Origin: Nocardia bhagyanarayanae
Lineage (GTDB): Bacteria > Actinomycetota > Actinomycetes > Mycobacteriales > Mycobacteriaceae
Reading direction: 5' to 3'
DNA length: 64,000 nucleotides
NCBI RefSeq assembly: GCF_006716565.1
Contig: NZ_VFPG01000001.1
Coordinates: 496,001-560,000 of the forward strand
Below the pieces are notes generated by a model. The model saw only the letters and a program-made list of their open reading frames with translations. It had not been told where the DNA came from and searched no databases. Numbering within the stretch: position 1 is the stretch's first letter; each line of letters starts with the position of its first letter. The position numbers and the translations under genes were made by a program. Of this stretch, positions 1 through 13,700 are shown in pieces.

Positions 1-216
1 CATGGCGCCGACTCCGAGAAACAACCGCTCCCCCAGATCGCGCATGCCCAGCACGCTCGCGATCTCGTACAGCACTATCGCCGCCAGGTCCCAGCTCAAC
101 GTCGCGTTGATCAGCCGATCGATCAGCAACTCGTTCACCAGGAACCAGCGCCCCCCGACGATCGCGGCGAGGAACACGGTCACCGCCGCCACGACAACGA
201 GCGGCACAGTACTCAC
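1..216 (-). CDS. MAB_1171c/DUF6545-type membrane protein, N-terminal fragment (runs off left edge)
   Basis: Only the first 72 codons are present; the gene continues beyond position 1. I chose the GTG at 216 because the product then begins with a hydrophobic helix followed by GGRWFLVNELLIDRLIN. That matches the same position in two complete proteins further along (ending at 3355 and 4484), which read RWMLVNDTRADRLINRA and RWVLLRDTMIDRLLNRA. The three are paralogues of a poorly understood actinobacterial membrane-protein type, sometimes annotated as MAB_1171c-like putative transporters with a C-terminal DUF6545 region. I do not assign a function. The family link rests on my reading of the motif; the paralogy is directly visible. 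Confidence 0.7.
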   Translation of the reverse strand, partial: MSTVPLVVVAAVTVFLAAIVGGRWFLVNELLIDRLINATLSWDLAAIVLYEIASVLGMRDLGERLFLGVGAM

Positions 217-263
217 GCCAGCACTTTAATCCGCCAGCAGCCGGAAGCGATTCGCCTGGTCGA

Positions 264-845
264 CTAGCGAACGAGGTCGGCGAAGCCGATTTCGCCGACG
301 ACGACATGCTCGAGCTCGAGGAACCCTTCCCGGTGCAGCCGGTGCAGGCGGTACTCCCCCGCGTGCGCGTCGAGACGGAATTCGCGCACCTCTTCGATCT
401 CGTACTTGGTGTCGAGTGAAATCACCAGGTACAGCGGGATTCCTACCCGGGCGTACTGCGCTTTCTTGTCGAGCAGGTCTTCGGCCGCCGTCGAAGGCGC
501 CGACACCTCGACCACGATCAGGGCGTCGGCGGCCTCTGGTTTCGCGCCGCGTTCGGGTAGGCAGCGGTAGACGGTGACGTCCGGTCGACGGAAGGTGAAC
601 TTCGGCACCCGCCACAGCACCACGTCGATATCGGTCTCGGCCCGAATGCACGGCTCGGTGCTCGGCAGTTGCTCCATGGCGCTCGCTAGCCTGCGCGCGA
701 CCCGATTGTGTTCGGGCGCCGGTGACTCGCAAACGATCACGTGCCCGTGCACCACCTCGATCTCGCGGGCGATGTTCTCCGGCAGCCGACGGTACTGCTC
801 TTCGGTCATCTCGTGCGGCAGCCGCTCCGGCAGCTCCGTGGTCAT
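264..845 (-). CDS. Uma2-family (DUF820) PD-(D/E)XK endonuclease-like protein
   Basis: A 193-residue cytoplasmic protein with the Uma2/DUF820 layout. A proline-aspartate pair (RRPDVTVYR) is followed by a beta-strand with a glutamate (IVVEVSAPST), an aspartate-leucine turn and a lysine (DKKAQYARVGIPLYLVI). Together these form the PD-(D/E)XK nuclease core. Family members are common in actinobacteria and cyanobacteria and their biological role is unknown. I placed the start at the ATG at 845 rather than further upstream, because upstream residues are low-complexity and the product then begins MTTELPERLPHEMTEEQYRR, the typical N-terminus. The gene is divergent from the siderophore-binding lipoprotein gene and nothing suggests a link to iron metabolism. 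Confidence 0.8.
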   Translation of the reverse strand: MTTELPERLPHEMTEEQYRRLPENIAREIEVVHGHVIVCESPAPEHNRVARRLASAMEQLPSTEPCIRAETDIDVVLWRVPKFTFRRPDVTVYRCLPERGAKPEAADALIVVEVSAPSTAAEDLLDKKAQYARVGIPLYLVISLDTKYEIEEVREFRLDAHAGEYRLHRLHREGFLELEHVVVGEIGFADLVR

Positions 846-910
846 GGCAGCAACGTACCGAGCCGAAGCGGCGGCATATCTATCCGACCAGGGGCGGACG
901 CGAGATATGG

Positions 911-929
911 ATAGGTTAGGCTTGGCTGA
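911..929. promoter_or_regulatory. IdeR-like iron box
   Basis: The 19 bases beginning ataggttaggctt match the mycobacterial IdeR consensus TTAGGTTAGGCTAACCTAA at 14 of 19 positions; the left half-site is nearly perfect and the right half degenerate. The site lies 62 bp upstream of the siderophore-binding lipoprotein start, where iron-loaded IdeR would repress. The site is seen; the regulator is inferred from the family. Confidence 0.65.
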
Positions 930-990
930 CTTGTTCTGGTGGCTCGGTGAGGGCCGGTCGAGGAGTTCCTCGGTGAAGGAGGGTTCAACG

Positions 991-1971
991 ATGAGGTCTG
1001 TTCGAGCGTCCCGCGGGTGGGCGCGGGCGGCGGTGGCCGTGCTGGCCGGCGCCATGGCCCTCGGCGTCACCGCATGCGGCTCGTCGAGCGACGCGACGGG
1101 CGGGGACGGCGAGTCGATCACCGTCAGCCACGTCAGGGGCGAGACCACCATCACCGGGGTCCCGGAGAAGATCGTCGTGCTGGGCAACCAGTGGCTCGAC
1201 ACCAGCCTCGCGCTCGGCGTGACGCCCGCCGCCTACATCGACAACGTCGCCGTGCTCGGCAAGAGCGCGCCGCCGTGGCAGCCGAAGCTGGGCGAGTCCG
1301 CGAAGCCGCTGAACACCACGGGTAATTTGGCCGAGCAGGTCGCGGCGCTGGAACCGGACCTGATCCTGGCCGACTCCTTCATCGCCGACCAGAAGAACTA
1401 CGACGAGTTCTCCAAGGTCGCGCCGACCCTGCCCGGCTTGAGCAAGGAAATCATCACGCCCTGGCAGGATCTGGTGACCACGCTCGGCAAGGTGCTGCAC
1501 AAGCAGGACGAGGCCGCCAAGCTGGTCGCGGGAGTCAACGACAAGATCGCGGGCATCACCGCGGCCAACCCCGGCCTGCGGGGCAAGACCTTCGCGAGCA
1601 CCTGGCTGGCCAGCATGACCCAGCTGATGGTTCTCAACGACCCGAACGACGGCTCGGCCAAGGTGTTCGCCCAGCTCGGCCTCGGCATCCCGAAGAACCT
1701 CGTCGACCTGCCCGCCAACCAGGGCCGCGTCGCCCTGTCGCCGGAGCGTATCAACGAGCTGACCGCCGACCTGCTGCTCGCCGGTTACTCGACCGGTATG
1801 GACGAGAAGTGGCGCCAGCTGCCCGGTTACGCGGAATTGCCCGCGGTACGGAAGGACTCGGTCGTCTTCCTCACCACGCAGGAGATCACCGCGGTCAACC
1901 AGCCGACCGTACTGTCCACCCCGTACATCCTGGACAAGCTGTCGCCCGCGCTGGCCAACGCCGCGAAGTAA
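991..1971 (+). CDS. Iron-siderophore ABC transporter substrate-binding lipoprotein (FecB/FepB type)
   Basis: The product is 326 residues. It begins with basic residues, a hydrophobic stretch and a lipobox (ALGVTACGSSS, Cys at about residue 29), so it should be lipid-anchored outside the membrane. The body has the helical-backbone PBP-2 pattern of ferric-siderophore binding proteins: PEKIVVLGNQWLDTSLALG near the start, LEPDLILADSF in the middle and LVDLPANQGRVALSPERINEL later. It would capture a ferric siderophore for import; no permease or ATPase gene is adjacent. The ATG at 991 gives a clean signal peptide and has a ggtgaaggaggg ribosome-binding region just upstream. An IdeR-like box precedes it. 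The SagB-type oxidase gene follows after 32 bp, probably as one transcript. Confidence 0.88.
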   Translation: MRSVRASRGWARAAVAVLAGAMALGVTACGSSSDATGGDGESITVSHVRGETTITGVPEKIVVLGNQWLDTSLALGVTPAAYIDNVAVLGKSAPPWQPKLGESAKPLNTTGNLAEQVAALEPDLILADSFIADQKNYDEFSKVAPTLPGLSKEIITPWQDLVTTLGKVLHKQDEAAKLVAGVNDKIAGITAANPGLRGKTFASTWLASMTQLMVLNDPNDGSAKVFAQLGLGIPKNLVDLPANQGRVALSPERINELTADLLLAGYSTGMDEKWRQLPGYAELPAVRKDSVVFLTTQEITAVNQPTVLSTPYILDKLSPALANAAK

Positions 1972-2003
1972 GCGAAAACGCGAGAAGTAATAGGAGTTTC
2001 CCG

Positions 2004-3386
2004 GTGTCCGCCGTCACGTATCCCGACCAGACCCGGTTCGCCCTGCGCGACGGCGTCACCTGCGTCACCGTGCCAACGGGCGCGGTGCTGCTGAACCCGC
2101 CCAACAACCAGAAGCTCACCAACCTCGGCGCCGCCCAGGTGCAGGCGCTGAAGACGCTGAACCAGGGCCCGTCCACGCTCGGTGAGATGGCCGGTCCCGG
2201 CGGCGGTGCCGATGTCGGCGAGCTGGTCGAGCGGCTGACCGACGGCGGCTGGCTCTCGGTCACCGTGCGCGACGGTGGCCGGGATCTCTACACGATCCGG
2301 CCGTTCGCCAACCCGCCCGCCCGGCCGAAGACGGCGTTGCCCTGGTCGGCGACCCTGTCGAAATTCGCGGTGCTGCACCGTGACTCGGAGGGCTTCGTGC
2401 TGGAGCATCCGCTGGCCTGGTGCGATCTGCGCATCCACGACCCGCGTCTGCTCGCCCTGCTGGACGGGCCCGGCGCGGCCGATTCCACGCTGCCGGTCGC
2501 GATCAAGTCCCAGCTCGCCGACGATCTGCACTGGTGCGGTTTCCTGGTGGCCGATCCGGTGGCCGAGGAGCGCGAGTTCACCACCCGCAGCTGGAGCGCG
2601 CCGGACCTGTGGTTCCACCGCCGCAGCACGCTCGGCCCGCGCACCATCACTTGGGAGCACTTCGGTCCGACCAAGTGGGGCAAGCCGTCCTTCCCGCAGC
2701 CGCCCGCGCGCAAGCCGAACTACCCCGGTGAGCCCGTCCAGCTGGCGAAACCCGACCTGGACAAGCTGCGCATCGCCGATCCCAGCCTCACCGACGTGCT
2801 CGAAGACCGGGTCTCCTGCCGCGATTTCGACGACGCCGCGCCGATGACGGTCGATCAGCTCGCCGAGCTGCTCTACCGCACCGCGCGCACCCGTTCGGTC
2901 CGGCAGGTCGCCGAGGGCGAGGAGCTCACTTCGCGCCCGTATCCGTCGGGCGGCAGCGTGTACGAGCTGGAGCTGTACCCGATCGTGCGCAACGTCGCGG
3001 GCCTGGAACCCGGGATGTACCACTACGATTCGTTCGACCACGTGCTGCGTCCGGTCGCTCCCGCCGACTCGCCCGCCGTGCAGAAGCTGATCCGCTCCAC
3101 CTCGGCGACCCTGGTCGACGGCGGCGAACCGCAGCTGGTGCTGTTGATGGCCGCGCGCTCCGGGCGGGTCATGTGGACCTACGAGCAGGTCGCCTACGCG
3201 AGCATCCTCAAGCACGTCGGCGTGCTCATGCAGACGGTGTACCTCGCGGCCACCGCGATGGGTCTCGGCGCGTGCGCGCAGGGTTTCAGCGACACCGCCG
3301 CGTTCGTGTCCGCCGCCGGCGTGAACGAGCTGGAGGAGTGCAACGTGGGCAGCGTCATCGTCGGTTCGCCCGCGCGGGCTCGCTGA
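2004..3386 (+). CDS. SagB/ThcOx-type FMN-dependent oxidase; candidate oxazoline oxidase of the siderophore pathway
   Basis: The product is 460 residues. The GTG start at 2004 is supported by taggag seven bases upstream. The C-terminal half is a nitroreductase-fold SagB-type domain. It starts at EDRVSCRDF (RxSxRxF motif) and continues with YPSGGSVYELELYPIV, GLEPGMYHYD and the helix WTYEQVAYASILKHVGVLMQ leading to MGLGACAQGF. The first 90 or so residues look like the small winged-helix peptide-recognition domain seen before many azoline oxidases. Family members use FMN to oxidise thiazolines and oxazolines to azoles. The gene sits directly after the siderophore-binding protein gene behind an IdeR-like box and near the nocobactin NRPS genes. 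Nocobactins carry an oxazole where mycobactins carry an oxazoline, so I infer that this enzyme makes that oxidation. Its 3' end overlaps the convergent membrane-protein gene by 32 bp. Confidence 0.85.
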   Translation: MSAVTYPDQTRFALRDGVTCVTVPTGAVLLNPPNNQKLTNLGAAQVQALKTLNQGPSTLGEMAGPGGGADVGELVERLTDGGWLSVTVRDGGRDLYTIRPFANPPARPKTALPWSATLSKFAVLHRDSEGFVLEHPLAWCDLRIHDPRLLALLDGPGAADSTLPVAIKSQLADDLHWCGFLVADPVAEEREFTTRSWSAPDLWFHRRSTLGPRTITWEHFGPTKWGKPSFPQPPARKPNYPGEPVQLAKPDLDKLRIADPSLTDVLEDRVSCRDFDDAAPMTVDQLAELLYRTARTRSVRQVAEGEELTSRPYPSGGSVYELELYPIVRNVAGLEPGMYHYDSFDHVLRPVAPADSPAVQKLIRSTSATLVDGGEPQLVLLMAARSGRVMWTYEQVAYASILKHVGVLMQTVYLAATAMGLGACAQGFSDTAAFVSAAGVNELEECNVGSVIVGSPARAR

Positions 3387-4425
3387 CGGCGCCCGGCCAG
3401 GCCTTGGCCAGCTCGAGCAGGTGCCCGAGTTCGGCGTCCAAATCCTGGCCCGCGTACCGGTTTTCCCGCGCCGCCCGTTCCACGGACGGCGCGGCCCCGG
3501 CCGCCTTGGCGTCGACGGCTTGCGCGATCCGACGCGCGTAGGCCGCGATGCCGAGCTCACCGGAATCGCTCCCCGGCATGTACATCCGCAGATGTTGGAG
3601 CGCGTCCCTGGTCTCGACGACCATGCGGTACAGGCGCGAGTCCGGTTCGGTAATCCGCCCGGCCGCGGGACGCAGCACGACTTCCGGAACGGCGGCCGTG
3701 AGGTCCCGCCAGAGCGGGTGCAAGGTGCGTAACTGCCGCCCGGTGTAATCCAGTCCGCTGCGCGCACCGAGGGCTCGAACCAGCGGAACGGCCGTGAGCA
3801 TGGCGACGAACAGGTAGACCAGGCACGAGGTCACGGTCCACTTGGTCGGATAGGCGACGCCGTCGAACACCGACGTCGCGGCGGCGAAAAGGGCTGCCAC
3901 GCACCAGTAGGCGGCGGTGACCAGCAGCGCCGAGTAGGCGATGCGCTCCAGCCGCGAACGGGTGCGCGGCATCTCGCGCAGGCACGCGCGCACGGTGCGC
4001 ACCCCGGCCGCGGCCATCGGCAGTTGGAAGATCGCGACCCAGAGCGCGGTCCGCCACCACGTCGCGGGCGCGGCCAAACCCTCGCCGGCCAACAGCGCGA
4101 CCGAGCCGCTCACCGCGAGCACGTCGTAGGCCCACTGCCTGCGGCGAACCGCCGCAGGCTCCGCGCCGTCGAACAGCTCGGCAAGCCCGTACACGCTGGC
4201 CAACGCCAGCGCACCGCAGACGAGGAAGACCTTGCTCGCGTAACCGTCGGCCGCGAGATCGGTGTCCAGGAGCGCCGAGAACACGCACACCGCGCTGAAA
4301 GTCGACGCGCGGTTGATGAGCCGGTCGGCGCGCGTGTCGTTCACCAACATCCAGCGGCCGAGGGTGACCAGCGCCTGGAGCAGGAACACCGGCACCATCA
4401 ACCACATCGGCGCCGCGCCGCTCAC
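3355..4425 (-). CDS. MAB_1171c/DUF6545-type membrane protein
   Basis: The product is 356 residues. About seven hydrophobic segments fill the first two thirds, followed by a cytoplasmic C-terminal domain beginning near GRQLRTLHPLWRDLTAAVPE and containing RLYRMVVETRDALQHLR. That pattern fits the DUF6545 region of MAB_1171c-type proteins. The GTG at 4425, with ggag upstream, gives a length and N-terminus like the next gene (350 residues). Starting further upstream would overlap that gene and add unlikely cysteine- and tryptophan-rich sequence. Function is unknown. The 3' end overlaps the convergent SagB-type oxidase gene by 32 bp. Confidence 0.78.
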   Translation of the reverse strand: MSGAAPMWLMVPVFLLQALVTLGRWMLVNDTRADRLINRASTFSAVCVFSALLDTDLAADGYASKVFLVCGALALASVYGLAELFDGAEPAAVRRRQWAYDVLAVSGSVALLAGEGLAAPATWWRTALWVAIFQLPMAAAGVRTVRACLREMPRTRSRLERIAYSALLVTAAYWCVAALFAAATSVFDGVAYPTKWTVTSCLVYLFVAMLTAVPLVRALGARSGLDYTGRQLRTLHPLWRDLTAAVPEVVLRPAAGRITEPDSRLYRMVVETRDALQHLRMYMPGSDSGELGIAAYARRIAQAVDAKAAGAAPSVERAARENRYAGQDLDAELGHLLELAKAWPGAVSEPARANRR

Positions 4426-4483
4426 GCCGAACACTCCGGGGTACGCGGCATCGTGAACGCGCCCCTGTCGAGCCGACTCCCGT

Positions 4484-5536
4484 TCACGGCATCGACGACC
4501 GGACGACATCCGCGCGGAGGGCGGGCCATTCGCGAGCCAGTTCCAGCAGCATCCGCAGTTCCACGGCCCCCTGCCCTTCGCCAGGTGTGAATCCGCTGCC
4601 CATATCGGTGGCGGGAAGAACCGACCGCAGCGTCGCAAGCTTCTCAGTGGCGGCGCGAGCCGAGTCGGGACCCTGTTTTCCGAGGTGGAGCAGCGCGTCC
4701 GAGATCTCGACCATCATGCGGTAACGCCGCGCGATCGAGTCCGCCTGCGGGAGTTGCTGACCGAGCACCACTCCCGGCACCGCCGTCGTGAGGTCGAGCC
4801 ACATCGGACGCAACCGGCGGCAGTCGCGACCGGCGCTGTCCAATCCCAGTCGTTCGAGGACCACGGTGACCAGTGGCACCGCCAGGAGCACGGCGTAGAG
4901 CAGCAGACAGACGAACGCGCCGATACCGCCGCCCGCACTCGGCTCGGCGGGCGGCCTGCCCGCGACGATGTCGACCACCGCGACGACGGTCAGTACGCCG
5001 GAGGTGCAGGCGAGCAGCAGCAGGCTGGTGTAGGTCAGTCTTTCCTGCACGGTGCCGACAAACCCGCGCAGCTCGCGCACGCACGCCCTGGCGATCAGCA
5101 CCACGGACGCCGCGATCATGACGTCGGATCCCACCCAGAGCACCGCGGGCCAGTCGACGATCCGATCGATGGACAGCGCGCCGCCGATCGGCGACACGGC
5201 GACCAGGGCGACGCCCGATGCCGCCACGGCGACCACGTGGTAGGTCCGCAGTCGGCGCGGCGCGTTCTCGGTGTCGCCGCTGTCGAGCAGCCGGGCCAAC
5301 GCGTAGACGTTGGCCATCGCGAGCAACCCGCTGGTGATGAACATCAGCGGCGCGAAGTCGGAGAACCCGAGCCAGACGGCACCGCCGTACGCCAACACCC
5401 CGCCGACGCTCCAGGTCAACGCGCGGTTGAGCAGCCGGTCGATCATGGTGTCGCGCAGCAGAACCCACCGTGCGCCGATGATCGCGGTCGTGACCACGAG
5501 GATCGGAACGAGGATCGAGGTGGAGGTCGAGGTCAT
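4484..5536 (-). CDS. MAB_1171c/DUF6545-type membrane protein
   Basis: The product is 350 residues and paralogous to the neighbouring gene ending at 3355. It has the same conserved RWVLLRDTMIDRLLNRALTW after the first membrane helix, about seven predicted membrane segments, and a C-terminal domain with GRDCRRLRPMWLDLTTAVP and RYRMMVEISDALLHL. A GTG two codons upstream (5542) is an equally possible start. It lies downstream of nbtE, beyond a hairpin terminator, and 58 bp upstream of its paralogue, so the two probably share a transcript. No function can be assigned. Confidence 0.78.
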   Translation of the reverse strand: MTSTSTSILVPILVVTTAIIGARWVLLRDTMIDRLLNRALTWSVGGVLAYGGAVWLGFSDFAPLMFITSGLLAMANVYALARLLDSGDTENAPRRLRTYHVVAVAASGVALVAVSPIGGALSIDRIVDWPAVLWVGSDVMIAASVVLIARACVRELRGFVGTVQERLTYTSLLLLACTSGVLTVVAVVDIVAGRPPAEPSAGGGIGAFVCLLLYAVLLAVPLVTVVLERLGLDSAGRDCRRLRPMWLDLTTAVPGVVLGQQLPQADSIARRYRMMVEISDALLHLGKQGPDSARAATEKLATLRSVLPATDMGSGFTPGEGQGAVELRMLLELAREWPALRADVVRSSMP

Positions 5537-5590
5537 CGCCACCGACCGTACCGCCAGGTCGGAGGCGCGCCAACCGGCCGCGGCGGGCGC

Positions 5591-5621
5591 CCGGTCGGCC
5601 GATCGGAGACCGGCCGACCGG
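5591..5621 (-). terminator. Hairpin terminator after nbtE
   Basis: A perfect 11-bp stem (ccggtcggccg / cggccgaccgg) with a 9-base loop lies just past the nbtE stop codon. No T-tract follows, as is usual in this GC-rich group. It probably ends the nbtA-E transcript. Confidence 0.6.
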
Positions 5622-5627
5622 TGCGCG

Positions 5628-10661
<5,034 letters not shown>

Positions 10662-10702
10662 GGTGGTCCTTCGATTCGGCTTGCGGTCTTGGGGTTCCGG
10701 GT

Positions 10703-13700
10703 TCACGCGGGCGACGCGGGCGATCCGCCGACGGCGACGGGCGCGATCGCGCGCGCCAGCGCCGCGACGGCGGCGTCCCAGATCTCGGCGAGCCGCGCCA
10801 CCTCGGCGGCGGTGAACAGCGCGTCGCTCCACCGCAGGAGGGTGACCAGCTGCGGCCCGGCGTCGGTGGGCTGCACGCCCGCGATGACGTCCATGGCGTA
10901 CCGGAGGGGGAAATCGGGTTCGGGTGCGGTCGGCAACTGGGTGAACAGTTCGACCTCGTGGACCGGCGACCACGGCTTGCGAGTGACGGCCAGGTCCATC
11001 CGGCCCAGGTAGTCGAACAGCACCTGCGGCTCGGGAGCCGCGGCGAGTTCGGCGTCGGCCTGGAGATAGCGCAGCACGCCGTAGTCGACACCGTTGTTCG
11101 GCACCGCGGCCAGCGACGCGGCGACCGAGGCGAGCAATGCCCGCGCCGCGGCCGGATCCTGTTCCGCGGCGGCCACATCCACCACGTCCGCGCCCACGCC
11201 GAAACGCGCGGGGAAGACGCTGGTGAACCAGCCGACCGTCTGGGCGGTGTCGATGTCGGCGCCGAGCACCTGGTCCTCGCGACCGTGGCCCTCCATCGCG
11301 AGATAGGCGCCGCCACTGGCGTCCTGGCCACGTTCGCGGCGCCAGGTCGCCAGGGTCGCGGTCAGCGCGGCAAGCAGGAACTCGCGCGCGCCGAGTTCGC
11401 CGGTGAGTCCGTCGAGCACCGCGGCGGTCGTCTCCGGCGCGGTGAACAGAGGCTGCACCCGGTAGGAGGACCAGGTGTCGGTGCGCGGATCCGGCCGCCG
11501 GGCGGCCAGCACCGGGTCCGGCGCGGTCGTCTGCGCGACCCAGTAGTCGCGCTGCGCGGCGACCTCCGCGCTGCCCGCGCGGGCGCGGGTCCGCTCGGCC
11601 CAGGTGCGGTAGGAGGTGTATTCCACCGGCGGAGCGAGTTCCGGCGTGCCCGCCGACAGCTGTTCCCAGGCCGCGGCCAGGTCCGCGCAGATGATGTGCC
11701 AGGAGACCGGGTCCACCGCGAGGTGGTGGATGTTGAGCAGCAGCAGGCCGGGGCCGTCGGCGCGGGTGAACCAGACCGCGCGCACCAGATCGCCGGTGAG
11801 CGGGTCGATCTCGTCCGCGACGGCTCGACCGTGCGCGCCGAGGTCCGTCGAGAAGTTCGGTCCCGCTTCGATTCTGGTCAGGATGTCCGCGGCGCGCACC
11901 ACACCCGGCTCGCGGGTGACGACGTCGTATCCGGCCGCGGTCTCGACGAAGCGGGCGCGCAGCATGTCGTGGCCGTCGAGCAGGGCCTGAAGCACCGCTT
12001 CCAGGCGGGGGCCGTCCACCTCGGCGGGCAATTCCAGCAGGGTGTTCAGCGCCAGCCTGCGGTAGTTGCCGTGCTCGTGCATCCAGGACAGGATCGGCAC
12101 CTGGCCGACCGAGCCGTATTCGGCGACGGCACTCGCCCTTTCGGTTCCCGAGCCGGCGTCGATGGCCGCCGCGAGCTCGCGGATCGATCCCGCGGTCAGC
12201 ACCGCACGCGGACTCGTCGCGATGCCCTTGCGGCGCAAGGCGTTCACGAGCGAGATGGCGACGATGCTGTCCAGACCAAGCTCGACGAGATGCTCATCGA
12301 TACCGGGCTCGGCGCCGCCGGTGAGTTCGGCGACCGTCGCGCACAGCGTGCGTTCGGTGTCGGTCGTCGGCGCGGTGCTCGCCGCCGCGCTCTCCAGCGC
12401 CGCGGTCGCCAGCGCCTCGAGCTGCCGCGCGTCGAGCTTGCCGTTGCCGGTGACCGGCAAACCGCCGACCGTGAGAATGCGGTGCGGCACCATATAGCCG
12501 GGCAGCCGGTCGGCGAGTTCGGCACGCAGCCGGGCGGATTCGAGTTCCGCGCCCACCGCGAAGCCGACGAGCACCGGTCCGCTCGGGCGGCGCAGCACCA
12601 GGACCGCGGCCTCGCGGACGCCGGGCAGCGCGTGCAGCGCGGCCTCGATGTCGCCGATCTCGATGCGGTAGCCGCGGATCTTCACCTGGTCGTCGGCGCG
12701 GCCGAGGTAGGCGAAATCGCCGGAGGGCAAGCGCCGCACCAGGTCTCCGGTGCGATACATGCGCTGACCCGGCCGGAACGGGTCGGCGACGAAACGCTCG
12801 GCGGTGATGCCCGGCTTGCCCGCGTAGCCGCGCGCCAGCTGCGCTCCGGAGAGGTAGAGCTCGCCGATGACGCCGTGCGGCGTCGGACGCAACCGCGAAT
12901 CGAGGACGTAGCCCGTCATTCCGGTGGTTGGCGAGCCGATGGTCGGCGTCGCCTTGGGGTCGGCGACGGACGCGACCACCGCTTCGACCGTGGTCTCCGT
13001 GGGGCCGTAGCAGTTGTGCACGGCGGTATCGGGCAAGGCGCAGAGCTGTTTCCACAGCGGCACGCCGATGGCCTCGCCCCCGAGGGCGAGGACCGCGAGG
13101 TCGGACCCGCGCTCGTGCACCAGGCCCGCGGCGGCCAGCTGGGCGAACATCGACGGCGTGGTGTCGATCATGTCGATGCCGTGCCTGCCGATCCCGTCCA
13201 CCAGGCGCTGCGCGTCGCGCATCTCCTCCGCGTCGAACAGGTGGATCGACTGACCGTCCAGCAGACCGATCATCGGCTGCCAGGAAGCGTCGAAACTCAG
13301 CGACCAGGCGTGCGCGATCCGCAGCGGCCTGCCGAGCCGGGCCGTCGCTGGCCGGTACACCCGATCGCGGTGGTCGGCGAAGTAGGAGGCCAACGCGGCG
13401 TGCGTGCCCATGACGCCCTTGGGTTCTCCGGTCGAGCCGGAGGTGAAGATGAGGTACGCGCACTGTTCCGGGCGCGTGGCCACGGGCACCGTGAGCGCCG
13501 CGGAGTCGGTCACGACTGTGCCGAACGCCTCGACGGGCGGCAGCGACTCGATCTCGTCGAGGGCGGGCACGCCCGCGCTGTCCACCAGGATCAGACGCGG
13601 ATTCGACTGACGCACGATCGATTCGATCCGCGCGGCGGGCAGCGTGATGTCGACCGGCACGTAGGCCGCGCCGGCGGCGAGCACGCCGAGGATGGCGACG

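Noticed and set aside
846..1202. Upstream extension of the Uma2-like gene
   Set aside because: Residues before the ATG at 845 are Pro/Ala/Arg-rich and overlap the lipoprotein gene and its promoter on the other strand; the family N-terminus fits the ATG at 845.
4426..4638. Longer N-terminus for the membrane protein ending at 3355
   Set aside because: It overlaps the next gene and is unlike the paralogues; the GTG at 4425 gives a matching length.
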